Positions 11,469 through 23,530 of a stretch of 64,000 nucleotides of DNA are shown here, in pieces. Location of the stretch: NCBI RefSeq assembly GCF_000002425.4, contig NC_037255.1, forward strand, positions 24,827,389 to 24,891,388, read 5' to 3'. A program made the position numbers and the translations under genes. Origin of the DNA: Physcomitrium patens (lineage: Eukaryota > Streptophyta > Bryopsida > Funariales > Funariaceae). The notes beneath the pieces are model-generated. The model had not been told where the DNA came from. It did not search any database and worked only from the letters and a program-made list of their open reading frames with translations. The first letter of the stretch is position 1. Every line of letters begins with the position of its first letter.

Positions 11469-11667
11469 ACACTTACAATATGAGAGCTTTGTCTTTTCTT
11501 GATTTAGAGTGGATTACTCCTTTTTCTTGATAAGACATAAGTGCATTAGAAGTTGCGGATTACCCTCTTTTAAACTGATATTGTTCTTAGTATTTTCTTT
11601 GTTATCAATTCCTCTCTTCTATTTGTTTTGAGCGTTATTAGACATCTTCTCTTTTCTAAGTGCTACT

Positions 11668-12675
11668 ATGGCAGAGCTTGTTGAAATGAAGAGTGCAATG
11701 GCACAGATGCAAGAACAATTGAGGGAGTTAATGCTTGCGATGCATCAACTCAATTTACCACCACAAGGAGCAACAAGAATGGTAGGAAGTGAAGATATAG
11801 AGATGATTGGGGCTGCTTCAACATCTGCACCAAACCATGTCCCTTCTCCCAGAATGGAACACCCTTCGAGTGTTAGAGAACCGAGAGTGGCCTTGCCCGA
11901 GAAGTTTGATGGTACCAGATCCAAGTTTCGAGGATTCATCAATCAGGTCCAATTAGTGATTGAACTTCAACCCCAGAGCTATCCAACTCCAGGGTCACAA
12001 GTTAGATTCATTGGTACACTTCTTTCAGGTTCAGCATTGTCATGGTTTTCATCTTTTCTTGAACGACGAGATCCAATATTGGATAATCTGGAGGCTTTTT
12101 TGGCAGAGTTTCGATCCATGTTTGGAGAACATGATGCAATTCGTGTTGCAACCAACAAGATCCTTATTTTGCGACAAGGCAATCGATCAGTAACATTATA
12201 TGCTTCGCAATTTTGACAACTTGCAACTGATATCAAGTGGGATGATGCCGCACTTGTGAGTCAATTTCTCTACGGATTACAATATGAGGTAAAGAAATTG
12301 ATGCTTAATTTACCTGATCCTCAAACATTGAGTCAAGCAATTGACTTTGCTGTGAAGTGCGACAATCGACTTTTTGAATTTCGATCCGAGAGTCGCACAA
12401 GTGGGCCTCAACGTTACTACAATTCAATGACAACACCGACGTCTCCTCAACACATACCTTCAGAAGTAGAGGATATGCAAATTGATGCGGTACGTTTTAA
12501 ACCTCTTACTGAGCAAGAAAAGTCTCGTCGTCGACAAGAAGGATTGTGCTTATATTGTGGAGAACCTAAGCACACTGCTCAACATTGTCCAAAGAAGCGA
12601 CGTAACTACAAAATGAGGAGTACGGCTGTCAAAGAAGACAGTATGTCGGAAAACGAGTACGTCCAGCTACAATAG
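11668..12675 (+). mobile_element. gag region of chromovirus C
   Basis: The region encodes a coiled, Met/Gln-rich start, a Ty3-type capsid-like middle (about 11,890-12,330) and, near the end, one CCHC zinc knuckle (12,547-12,588, pattern C-x2-C-x4-H-x4-C). These are the expected parts of a chromovirus gag. It is broken. Confidence 0.85.
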
Positions 12676-12680
12676 GGACC

Positions 12681-15600
12681 GTGCGGCTGGAATCTTGTAC
12701 AACTTCTAATGAAGGTCCTATCCTCTCCTCAGAACCATCTCCTTGTTTTATAATAGATGTGCGTTTAGGACCTAATAATTACAAAGCCTCAGCTTGTTTT
12801 TTAGATGAAGAATTTGCTAGATGTCATAGAATATCATTAATACAAAAAACTAAACCTGTACACGTAGAAGTCATAGATGGTCGTCCATTGTCTTCTGGAG
12901 ATGTAACTCACGAAACACTTCCTGTAGATGTAGTAATAAATGGTCATAGTAGTTGCGTAATTTTTAATATAATTAGATCTCCCTCTAATCCAGTAATTTT
13001 AGGCTTATCATGGTTAGAAAAGTATAATCCTCGAATAGATTGGATTTCTCGTAAACTTGATTTTCCTCGGAGCATTAGTAACAGTTCTATTAATCAAGTA
13101 AAAAACCATGAGTCTAGTATAGTAAAACACGCACTTATAGGTGCAAAAGCATTTATACACGCAGCAAAAGAAGGATCAACTTTTGCTATTTATGCTGCAC
13201 CTATTTCTGAAAGCGTAAAGACTTCAAGTGGCATTCCAAGTCAATATCAGGATTATCAAGACGTTTTTGAGAAAAAGAATGCAGATATTCTTCCTGAGCA
13301 TCGCCCATACGATTGTTCAATCGATCTCAAGGAAGGAACTCAGCCACCATTTGGATCAATTTACAGTTTATCGCAAGATGAGTTGGCTGAACTCAAGACA
13401 TATATTGACGAGAATTTAGCGAAGAATTTCATACGCCATTCAAAATCTCCAGCAGGAGCTCCAATTTTATTCGTAAAGAAAAAAGATGGATCTTTACGAA
13501 TGTGTGTTGACTATCGAGGACTCAACAAGATCACAATCAAGAACAGGTATCCATTACCTTTGATATCAGGACTCCTTGACCAGTTAAATCAAGCTAAGAT
13601 CTATACAAAAATAGATCTAAGAAGAGCATATAATCTAGTACGGATCAAAGAAGGAGATGAATGGAAGACTGCGTTTCGAACCAGGTACGGACACTTTGAA
13701 TACAATGACATGCCTTTTGGACTCACGAATGCACCAGCTGCTTTTCAACATCTCATAAATGATGTATTTTGTGAATTCTTAGACAATTTTGTCGTCTGCT
13801 ACCTAGACGATATCCTGATTTATTCTAAGAATGTTGAAGAACATAAAATACATGTTCGTCAAGTATTACAAAAACTTAGAGATGCAGGATTGTACGCCAA
13901 GATAGAAAAGTGTGTATTTCACACTACTCAAGTTGACTTTTTAGGATACATCATTTCAAATGATGGTCTTATGATGGATTCTAAGAAAGTCCAAACAATC
14001 ATGGATTGGAAGATTCCAAAGACTGTAAGAGATGTCCAATGTTTCTTGGGATTTGCCAATTACTATCGGATCTTCATCAAAGACTTCTCACGAGTTGCAA
14101 CTCCACTTACACGCTTGACTAGTAAAGATAAATTCCAATGGAATCAAGAAGCGGAAGCAGCATTTGAAGCCTTGAAGACATCGTTTGTCTCTGCACCAGT
14201 CTTATATCGTGTTGACTTTTCCAAGGTATTTTTTATGGAAACAGACGCATCGGATTTTGCCTTGGGTGCAGTTTTATCACAAATGGGAACAGATGACAAA
14301 CTTCATCCGATAGCTTTTCATTCAAGAAAATTCTCAGCAGCCGAGATCAATTATGAGATCCACGATAAAGAACTTCTTGCAATCGTGGATTCTTTTCAAG
14401 AATGGCGTCATTATCTAGAAGGTGCTTCTAGTCCAGTCACTGTGTATACAGATCACAAGAACCTCGAGTATTTCATGTCAGCACGCGTATTGAATCGTCG
14501 TCAAGCTCGTTGGAGTATGTCTTTGTCAAGATTCGACTTCATTATCACTTATCGGCCAGGAAAACAACAAGGTTTGTCCGATGCCCTGTCTAGACGTTCT
14601 TATTTTGCACCAAAAGAAGGAGATGCAGCTTTTGAGCAACAAAGAACGGTCCTCTTGAAACCGGAGCAATTTCATCTCCGAGCAGTGAAATCAACACTGA
14701 CTGTTGATTCAACTTTTCTCAAGCAAATCCAGTCCAATATGTCCTCAGACCCTCTTGTTCATGATATCGAGAATAATTCTTCCAAGTCTCATGATTCTTC
14801 TAAGTTCGAGTTCAAGAATAATCTATTATATTTTGAAGGACGCCTATATGTTCCAGAAGGAAAAGCACGTTTGCGTGTTCTTCAAGCACGTCATGACTTT
14901 CCAGCAGCAGGTCACTTTGGATATAATAAGACTCTGGAACTCATATCAAGAGATTTTTGGTGGCCACAAATGTGGAAGTCAGTCAAAGACTTTGTACAAT
15001 CATGTGATATTTGTTCAAGATCAAAAATTCCTCGACATCGACCTTACGGACTTCTTCAGCCATTACCTATACCAGAACAACCATGGTCTTCTGTTTCTAT
15101 GGATTTCATCACAGATCTTCCAAACTCAAGATCTTATGATTCTATATTTGTGATAGTAGATCGTTTCACTAAGATGGCACATTTTATGCCATGTACAAAA
15201 TCTATCACAGGTGAAGAAACAGCTAAGCTTTTCATTGATAATATCTATCGCTATCATGGATTACCTAAAGATATCATATCGGATAGGGGAACTCAATTTG
15301 TGTCGAGATTCTAGAGGACTCTTTTCAAGATTTTAAAAGTGGACATAAAGCTATCTTCAGCTTTCCATCCTCAAACTGATGGACAAACAGAGCGCGTAAA
15401 CCAAGTCTTGGAACAGTATTTAAGGTGTACCATCAACTACCAACAAGATGATTGGACAATCCTTCTGCCATTAGCAGAGTTTGCTTATAATAATACAGTA
15501 CATTCTTCCACGCAACAAACACCTTTCTTTGCCAATTATGGCTATCATCCACGACTTGATACTTTTGATTTTTCAAAAGTTGATAATCCTGCAGCAGAAG

Positions 15601-16145
15601 ATATGGCAAATCGGTTGTCAGAGTTACATGCAATAATGAAGGCGCAGTTGAAGAAAGCTCAAGAACGACAAAAGATAAATGCAGATGTATATCGTAAAGA
15701 GCAACCACAACTCAACGTGGGTGATAAGGTATGGCTACTTCGTCGCAATATCAAGACCACTCGACCTTGTGACAAATTGGACTATCGTAGGCTTGGCCCC
15801 TTTTCTGTTTCTGAACAGATCAACCCAGTTGCATATCGGTTACATCTACCGGAGTCAATGAAGATCCATCCTATATTCCACGTGTCTCTTCTTGAACCAT
15901 ATAAGACAGTGGATATACAAGGAAGAAGACAAATGCCACCGCCTCCTATAGAAGTAGATAATAATGAAGAATTTGAGGTGGAAGAGATATTAGACTCAAG
16001 GCGGCACCGAAATAAGCTAGAATATCTTGTTCATTGGCGCGGATATGATATTAGTGAGCGCACATTGGAGCCATCCAGGAATCTAGCAAATGCATCAGCT
16101 AAAGTCAAAGTTTTTCATCAACGACATCCATCAAAACCAAGATGA
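12681..16145 (+). mobile_element. pol region of chromovirus C with chromodomain
   Basis: In order the region holds a retropepsin-like segment (about 12,690-13,050), reverse transcriptase (about 13,380-13,930, YLDD motif at 13,800-13,811), RNase H (about 14,200-14,600), the integrase HHCC zinc finger (about 14,890-15,030), the integrase core (about 15,090-15,480), the GPY/F-like integrase tail (about 15,720-15,910) and a C-terminal chromodomain (about 15,963-16,138, with Tyr-Leu-Val-His-Trp and Gly-Tyr hallmarks). The chromodomain places it among chromoviruses. It is interrupted in a few places. Confidence 0.9.
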
Positions 16146-16239
16146 AAACCTCTCTTATAAAAGAGACAAGATTGAGGCAAGATAACATTCAATTTCCTAT
16201 CCTTGTTTGTAACTTCTTTGCATTTGTGATGCTAATTAG

Positions 16240-16551
16240 ATGGAGAGCCAACAACCAGCGGATTCAACTCAAGAACCTTCGTTTGCTGACTTACCGGATG
16301 AGACATTGCGATTGTCACAACCTTCAAGACGACGCAACCGAGATGAAGATCCTCAAGAACGACATGTTCTTCCTCGAATAGATGGAAGTTATGAAGGCCT
16401 CAACAGTGATCAAATAACAGGGTGGTCTTCTCGCCCTAGAATGGGACACTATCGATGGCTAAGAGGACCCATCAACTATCTTCGAAGAGAACAAAGATCA
16501 GAGTATGTAGCAAATACAATTCGCCGCATATTAGATTTTCTCAATATATAA
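16240..16551 (+). mobile_element. Accessory ORF after the chromodomain, copy C
   Basis: An ORF of 103 codons lies between pol and the polypurine tract. The product is hydrophilic: acidic/Gln/Ser-rich first, then Arg-rich (a run of arginines near residue 30 and several Arg pairs near the end). I recognise no domain. Related sequence occupies the same place in copies A (about 2,905-3,336) and B (about 20,331-20,757), so it belongs to the family. It could be a late accessory protein or a former gag/env-independent addition; nothing visible decides. Confidence 0.6.
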
Positions 16552-16577
16552 TCACCGCTCCTCGTGGAACTCGTCCC

Positions 16578-16592
16578 TAGAAGGGGGGGTAA
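16578..16592 (+). promoter_or_regulatory. Polypurine tract of copy C
   Basis: A purine run (AGAAGGGGGGG) immediately precedes the 3' LTR, the normal plus-strand priming site of LTR elements. Similar runs precede the 3' LTRs of A (minus strand, about 2,871-2,885) and B (about 20,779-20,790). Confidence 0.85.
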
Positions 16593-17130
16593 TGTCACGG
16601 ACATACATATAATTACCTATATGAATAGATAAAAGTATGTAAAAGTAGATAAAAGTAGGTTAATTATGTAATATCTTCTAGAGAAGCTTCTTAGAAGCTT
16701 CATAGACGCTGCTTTGACTTTATAGGAGTCTATAGTTGACTTTTAGGCTAGAAACTTGGTCAACAAGTTAGCCATGTGCCACACATGTTGGAAGCTTAAA
16801 GAACAAGCTAACTACGTGGTCCATCCATAGAAAACTTGCCTTGCAAGCAAAGGCATGTGGCCTAGAAAGTCAACATATATTGGAGGTCTTATAGAACATC
16901 GCCATGTGGCTTCTAGTTAGATAGTATATATAGAGGCAAGAGTGAAGCCCTCTTCACTCTTGTCAACTCCTTTCTTGCTTCTAGTCTAGTTTCAAGGGTC
17001 TCTAGTTTTCTTGTATTTTGGCAATAGCCATTCTAATTTCTTTCTTAATATACATATTTCTATTTTGTCCTATTTCTTTGAGAAAAGTCTCACTTACTCT
17101 TTAGCTTTCATCGAGTTCTTGTCCTTGACA
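16593..17130 (+). mobile_element. 3' LTR of chromovirus C
   Basis: 538 bp, same ends as the 5' LTR and about 99.3% identical to it. The GAAGCTTC palindromes lie at 16,683-16,690 and 16,694-16,701. Confidence 0.95.
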
Positions 17131-17135
17131 TTTAC
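17131..17135. repeat. Target-site duplication of copy C, right (TTTAC)
   Basis: Matches 10,913-10,917 exactly. Confidence 0.9.
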
Positions 17136-17194
17136 TTACTTCTACCTATTTATACATGTAATTATTGGCTTACATGCATATGTCCGTGACATTA
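17136..17194 (-). mobile_element. Partial LTR D, right piece
   Basis: On the minus strand this starts with TGTCACGGACATATG, the family LTR start, and runs into the TTTAC target duplicated by copy C. It completes the fragment at 10,629-10,917. Confidence 0.75.
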
Positions 17195-20100
17195 TATCCA
17201 AACCATTACTAGTAGATGTAAAAGCTTTTGTGCATGTGGCAAAAGAAGGGCCATCTTTTGTTATATATACTACACCCATTTTTGATGGTCAAAAGATGTA
17301 AAGTAGTATTCTTAGTCAATATCAAGATTTCTATGATATTTTTGAAAAGAAAAATGTAAATATTCTTTAGAGCATTAATCTTATAATTGTACAATTGTTC
17401 TATAAGAAAGAGCTCAACCACCATTTGGACCAATCTATAACTTATTATAAAATGAGTTAATTGTACAAAAGGAGTATATTGACAAGAATTTGGCTAAAAA
17501 CTTCATACACCATTTAAAATCTCTAATAGGAGCTCTTATCTTATTTTTAAAGAAAAAAAAGATAGATCTCTATAGATGTGTATAGACTATTGAAGATTTA
17601 ACAAGGTTACTATTAAGAATAGATATCTCCTACCTCCGATTTTAAAACTTTTTGACCAACTCAATGAAAGAAAGATCTATATAAAAATAGATCTAGAATG
17701 AGCATACAACTTGGTCCATATTAAAGAAGGAGATGAGTAGAAGTCTACTTTTCAAATTAGGTATAGACATTTCAAATATAATTTCATGCCTTTTGGACTC
17801 ACAAATGCACCAGGTGCTTTTCAATATTTCATAAATATGTCTTTTGTGAGTTTCTTAATGATTTTTTTCTTTGTTATTTAGACGTTAATATAAATTATTC
17901 TAAGAATATAAAAATATATGAATTTCATATTTTTCATGTGTTACAAAAACCTAGAGATACAAGATTATATATAATAATAAAAAAATAAATATTCCATATT
18001 ATTCAAGTTTATTTTCTAGGGTACATTATTTCCAATAAAGAATTAATGATGGATTTTAAGAAGGTCCAAACTATCATAAATTGAAAGATTCCAAAAACAG
18101 TCAATAATGTGTAATGTTTTTTAAAATCTACCAATTATTATCAAATCTTCATCAAGAACTTTTCTCAAGTTGTGACTCTTCTTGTACATCTAAGATATAA
18201 AAAAAAACTTGAATCGAGCAAAAAAACTAAAACACCTTTTGAACCCTTGAAGAGAGCATTTATATTTGCACCAATTTTGTATTGCATGGATTTTTCTAAG
18301 GCGTTCTTTATAAAAATAAATACATCAGATTTTACTATGGGTATTTTATCACAAATAAAATTAGATGATTAGCTCCACTTAGTTGTTTTTTATTCCAAGA
18401 AAATTTAGGCAATTGAGATTAACTATGAGATCCATAATAAAGACCTTTTTGCAATTATAGATTCATTTTAAAAATGGAGTTATTATCTAGAAGGTACTTC
18501 TAGTTTAGTTATTGTATATATAGATCACAAGAACATCAAATACTTCATGTCAACATGTATTTTAACTTGTTGCCAAGCTCGTTGGAATATATCTTTATCA
18601 AGATTCAATTTTAAAATCACCTATATAATCAAAAAATAACAAGGTTTATCAAATGTCCTTTCCAAACGTTCATATCTTACACCAAAAGAAGGACATGGAG
18701 CTTTTGATCAACAAAGAATATTTTTCTTGAAGCTGAAGTATTTTCATTTTTGAGCAATAAAATCAACAGTGACTGTTGATTCAATCTTTGACATGCAAAT
18801 TCAATCAAGTATTTCTTTTGATCCACTTGTTCATGATATTAAAAATAATTCTTCTAAGTCTCATGATACTTCTAAGTTTAATTTCAAGAATAATTTACTT
18901 TACTTTGAGGGAAAATTTTATATTCCAAAAGGCAAAGTATAATTATATATTCTTTAAACTTATCATGGCTTTCCAAAAATCAAATATTTTGGATATAATA
19001 AGACTTTGGAACTAATATCTAAAGTTTTTTGGTGGCCTCAAATATAGAAGGCAGTCAAAGACTTTATATAATCATGTGATATTTGTTGAAGATCCAAATC
19101 TCCTTGTCATTGATCTTATAGACTTCTTCAGCCATTACTTTTTTCGGAACAACCATGGTCTTTTGTTTAAATGGATTTTATCATGGATCTTTCAATGTGA
19201 GATTTGTATGATTTTAAATTTCTGATAGTAGATTATTTTACCAAAATGCCACATTTTGTACCATATGCAAAATCTATCATAAGTGAAGAAATAGCTAAGC
19301 TTTTTTTTAATAACACCTATTTCTATTATGGATTATGAAAGGATATTATATTGAATAGGAAGATTCAATTGATATCAAGATTTTGAAGAATCATTTTTAA
19401 GATTTTAAAAGTAAATACAAAGCTTTCTTTAGTTTTTCATCCTCAAACTGGTAGACAAATAGAATAGATGAATCAAATGTTGGAGCAATATTTGAAGTAT
19501 ATCATTAATTATCATGAAGATGATTGGACATTTCTTTTGCCATTGGCAAAGTTTGCATATAATAATTTGATACATTCATCCATTCAACAAATTTTTTATT
19601 TTTATTTTTATTTTATCAATTATGATTATCATCCACAACTTAATACTTTTGACTTTTTAAAAGTTGATAATCTTGTTGCAAAAGATTTGACAAATTATTT
19701 GTTAGAAATACATGTAACAATAAAAGTATAGTTAAAAGGAACTCAAGAATGATATAAGATTATTACAAATGAATATTACAAAGAACAACCACAATTCAAT
19801 ATAAGTAACAAGGTATGGCTACTTTGTCGCAATATCAAGACTATTTGTTTTAGTGATAAGTAGGACTATTGTAGGCTTAGACTTTTTCTTATTAGTGAAT
19901 AAGTCAATCTTGTTGCTTATCAATTATATCTACCAAAGTCTATAAAGATCTATTCCATATTCCATGTGTCTCTTCTTGATCCATATAAGACAATGAATAT
20001 TTCAGAAAGAAGACAAATGCCACTTCTTCCTATAGAAATGAATAATAATAAAAAATTTGAGATCGAAGAAGTCTTAGATTCAAGGCAATGCAAAAATAGA

Positions 20101-20225
20101 TTGGAATATCTTATTCATTAGCATGAATATGTTATTAATGACCATATATGAGAGCCAACAAAGAATCTTACAAATACAACAAAGAATGTTGAGACTTTTC
20201 ATTGACAACATCCATCAAAATTAAG
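17195..20225 (+). mobile_element. RT to chromodomain relic of chromovirus B
   Basis: This is similar to copy C pol from just before RT through the chromodomain. RT lies at about 17,440-18,000, RNase H at about 18,240-18,650, integrase at about 18,950-19,800 and the chromodomain at about 20,035-20,200. The sequence is rich in changes of the kind produced by deamination of methylated cytosine and has many breaks. Confidence 0.8.
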
Positions 20226-20330
20226 ATGAAGAATAACAAAATTTTGCTATAAAAGAAACAAGATTTATAAAAGATAATATTCTACCTTGTACTCTTATTT
20301 GATACTTTTGTGCATTTGTAATACCAAAGA

Positions 20331-20757
20331 GATGGAAAATCAACAACTAGCAGATTCAATCCAATAACTATTACTTGCCAACTTATCAAATGAAGTATTG
20401 TGATTTTCACAACTTTCAAGATGATGTAATCAAGATGAAGATCTTCAAGAATGACACATTGTTCCTGAAATGCATAGTGAGATACAATATGTTTGATATC
20501 ACAACTATAAAAGAGACTATCAATGCTTGGTGATTTTATTAGAAGTAGCAATAATTCTTGACAATATTCCAAATATTTTATTTGAAGGGAGTTACAAAGG
20601 CCTCAACAACAATCAAATAATAAGGTGATCTTCTTGCCTTGATGTAGAACACTATTTATGGCTAAGAAGACCTATCAACCATCTTCAAGGAAAATAAAGA
20701 TTATAATATGTGGCAAATATAATTGGCCCCATTTTAGATTTTTTCAACAAATAATGA
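20331..20757 (+). mobile_element. Accessory 3' ORF relic of chromovirus B
   Basis: This relic matches the start and the Gly-Leu-Asn-rich part of the accessory ORF of copy C. It shares with copy A a longer middle section. It is broken. Confidence 0.55.
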
Positions 20758-20791
20758 TTGTTCTTCATGAAATTCTTAGAAGAGGAGGTAA

Positions 20792-21299
20792 TGTCATGAA
20801 TATATATATTATTAAATAAAAATAAATAAAAATAAATTTATTTTATAATATTTTCTAAAAAAGCTTCTTAAAAGCTTCATAGATGTTGCTTTCATTATTT
20901 ATATATTTGTAGTTGATTAGTAGATTAAAAACCTAGTCAACAAATTAATCACATATTTGTAGCTTGTGAAGCAAGCTAACTATGTAGGATATATATAAAA
21001 AACTTGCCTTACAAATTAAGATATATATATCTTGCAAAGTCAACACATTTTGGAGGTTCTATAGGATATCATCATGTAATTCCTAATTAAGAGTATATAT
21101 GGAGGCAAGAACAAAGCCTTCTTCATTCTTGTCAATGCCTTCTTAGTCTTTAGTCTTGTTTCAAGACTTTCTAGTCTTCTTATCTTTGGCAATAGCCATT
21201 TTAGTTTAATATTATATCATCTTTGAGTGACTTTAGTTCTTTTGAGTGACATAAGAGTATATTGAGGATTTCTTTCTTCAAGCTTCATGTTCTTTACAC
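20792..21299 (+). mobile_element. 3' LTR of chromovirus B
   Basis: It starts TGTCATG directly after a purine tract and ends TTTACA. It is about 508 bp and matches the 2,077-2,583 LTR better than any other LTR in the window. Confidence 0.8.
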
Positions 21300-21491
21300 A
21301 TGAATGCTTAATAGACTTAAGCTTTTACTAATTTGACCCATCCATTCTAACTATCATGAAAACAAAATGATCTCTAGATTTATTTCATTACTACTAGATC
21401 CAAAACCTAATGAAATCCAATTATATTCATTATAATTATAATATTCTTTATCATAGATAGATTGATTTAGTAAAAACCTTGGTCTATTTAA

Positions 21492-21535
<44 letters not shown>

Positions 21536-23530
21536 AATACTATATTTTGGTATCATGTTATTATTACTAATTTTTTATAATAAACATCATATTTATAATA
21601 TTTTAATATAAATCTAATATTGATTTTATTTTTATATAAATCAGACTTTTATTAATAATACTTGTTATTTTTTTTTAAAATCGAAATTAAAAACATGAAT
21701 AATAAAATTATATTATTTTGATAGTAAAAATAATGAACAATTTTTTTTTAATTTAAATATGTGTACTAATTTCACTATTTAAATTTGAATTTGAATTTTA
21801 AATAATAGTCGTTAACAAAATAAAAACATTAATAAAAAAAATTATGGTGTAAAATAAATATTAAAGTATATCAGTTTAAATCTCTGCAACATTAATATCT
21901 CAAATTGATATTAGAAGTTTGAATATGAGTTGATTTATACTTAAAGAAGATGTTGGATACAAAAAAAATCTTAACTATCATTATGATTTTTTTTTTAAAC
22001 ATGATTTTTGTTGTAATAGTTACATTTTAAAGATATCATTAGTTTTGTAATTAAATTTTTTATTAAAAATTCGTTTAATTTTTCTTGATCAAAAGTCAGC
22101 ATTATAGGTATAAATAATACTATTGTAAGTTACAATAAATTATAAGCCTAAATAGTTAAAGAAAATAATAAAGGATTTTGTTTTATTTTATTAAGGATGT
22201 TCATGATTAAATATTTGAAACATCTTTAAATAGTTAAATTTTAATGTCATTTTTTATTGTAAATAGAAGATCTAAGTTTTCATTAGTAACAACAAGAGAA
22301 GATAATAAGTGATATTAGAGATATTGTATTATGTGTTAAAAAAATTCTTAAAGATGATATTGAAGTAATTTAAATGTAATATCAAAAAAAATGTAGAAAA
22401 GAATAATTATTTTGAGATTAAAAATAAAATAAAATAAAATAAAATAAAGTTGATATTTTATTTATTTATATGTAATTAATTTGAATTGACTTTTTTTAAA
22501 TGTATATTTAAACTTATTTTAATTTTAATTTCTTTTTCATCTACTACTTGAAAAAATTGAAAAAAACTTTATTAATTGTGCTTAAAAAGATTTGCAAGAA
22601 CCTCACTAATTTGTCCATTTACTAGCAACAAATTATAATGTGGAACTTATACAATTTATTGAATTGACTTCTATAGTCTTTGATGACCCGCAAGTAACAA
22701 CAATAAATGTAGCCTTAATTGTAGCCTTGTTATTATTATCTAATTAAGATTCAAAATAAAATAAATGATATCAAAAGAACCAAAATATTCCACTTGTAAT
22801 TTGACCATTACATAACATTTATTTGATGTGCCAAGTTTTATGAATTTTTAATTTTATTACACTAGTAAGTCTATATGACAAATATATTTATTATAGTTAG
22901 TGAAGAATCAATAGCAAGATTTTTTATAATTAAATGAATTTATTTATTGCATCTAGATACATAAATCATATTTTAAGATTACATGTTAAATAATATTGTT
23001 AATAAAAAAATGTATGTTATTGAAATGACGAATTAAATCTATAAAATATCTTTCCATTTGTTTTTGAAATTTTAAGTTGATCTTTTAAATATATTACTTT
23101 TTAAAGCATCACTTCTAAAAATATCATACTTTTTTTAAAAAATACTACATATATTCTAATTTGTATATAAAAATTCTCTATTTACTTTAATATAATGGTT
23201 CAAATATAACTTTCTAAAATTCTTAAGAACAAAGTTTTGCATGTATTAAAGAATGATGTGTCTGTAGATTGACATGGAAATATCTAACTGAAAGTAGTCA
23301 TGGATGTTTCTAACTTTGCATCACCGTGGTCAATACATAAAAATGTAAAAAAAACTAGTTTGTTTTTGTTTTTTTAATTTTTAATTTGTTGATTTTCTTT
23401 TTTTAAATCACGTTATTACTAAGTGACTTCAATGTTAAGACTACCAACTAGTTAAAAAATAAAATCTGACTATAACAGAAAATTTTGAAAAGTACAAAAC
23501 GTAATATGAAAAATTAAAATCTTAGTGTAT
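21300..23530. other. AT-rich intergenic DNA, no gene
   Basis: The stretch is very AT-rich with an AT microsatellite at about 21,495-21,530 and poly(A)/poly(T) tracts. No frame of note, no RNA gene and no protein similarity is visible. It is probably old decayed repeat DNA. Confidence 0.6.

Larger units (their letters stand above)
10918..17130 (+). mobile_element. Chromovirus copy C, young and nearly whole
   Basis: This is a 6,213-bp Ty3/gypsy chromovirus. It has two 538-bp LTRs beginning TGTCACGG and ending TTGACA, differing at about four positions (about 0.7%), and a perfect TTTAC target duplication. Parts in order are the LTR, an 11-nt self-priming site, gag with zinc knuckle, pol (protease, RT, RNase H, integrase, chromodomain), an accessory ORF, a polypurine tract and an LTR. 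About four breaks are seen in its coding regions, so it is not intact, but it is by far the best preserved copy here. If substitution is near 1e-8 per site per year (assumed), it inserted a few hundred thousand years ago. It sits inside partial LTR D. Confidence 0.93.
2077..21299 (+). mobile_element. Chromovirus copy B, old outer element of the nest
   Basis: This is an old Ty3/gypsy chromovirus on the plus strand, split by later insertions. Its own pieces are 2,077-2,583 (5' LTR), 8,720-10,628 (leader, gag, protease) and 17,195-21,299 (rest of pol, accessory ORF, 3' LTR). The two LTR pieces match each other closely, sharing long stretches such as the segment around 2,170-2,560 versus 20,840-21,210, and they differ from the LTRs of copies A and C. 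That pairing is what shows the outer pieces to be one element. Removing the insertions leaves roughly 6.5 kb, close to the 6.2 kb of copy C. The coding region carries many breaks and is CpG-poor, so this is the oldest layer. Confidence 0.8.

Noticed and set aside
11456-11475. A tRNA-iMet primer site for copy C
   Set aside because: The sequence after the LTR has no TGGTATCAGAGC-like match; the self-complementary word fits much better.
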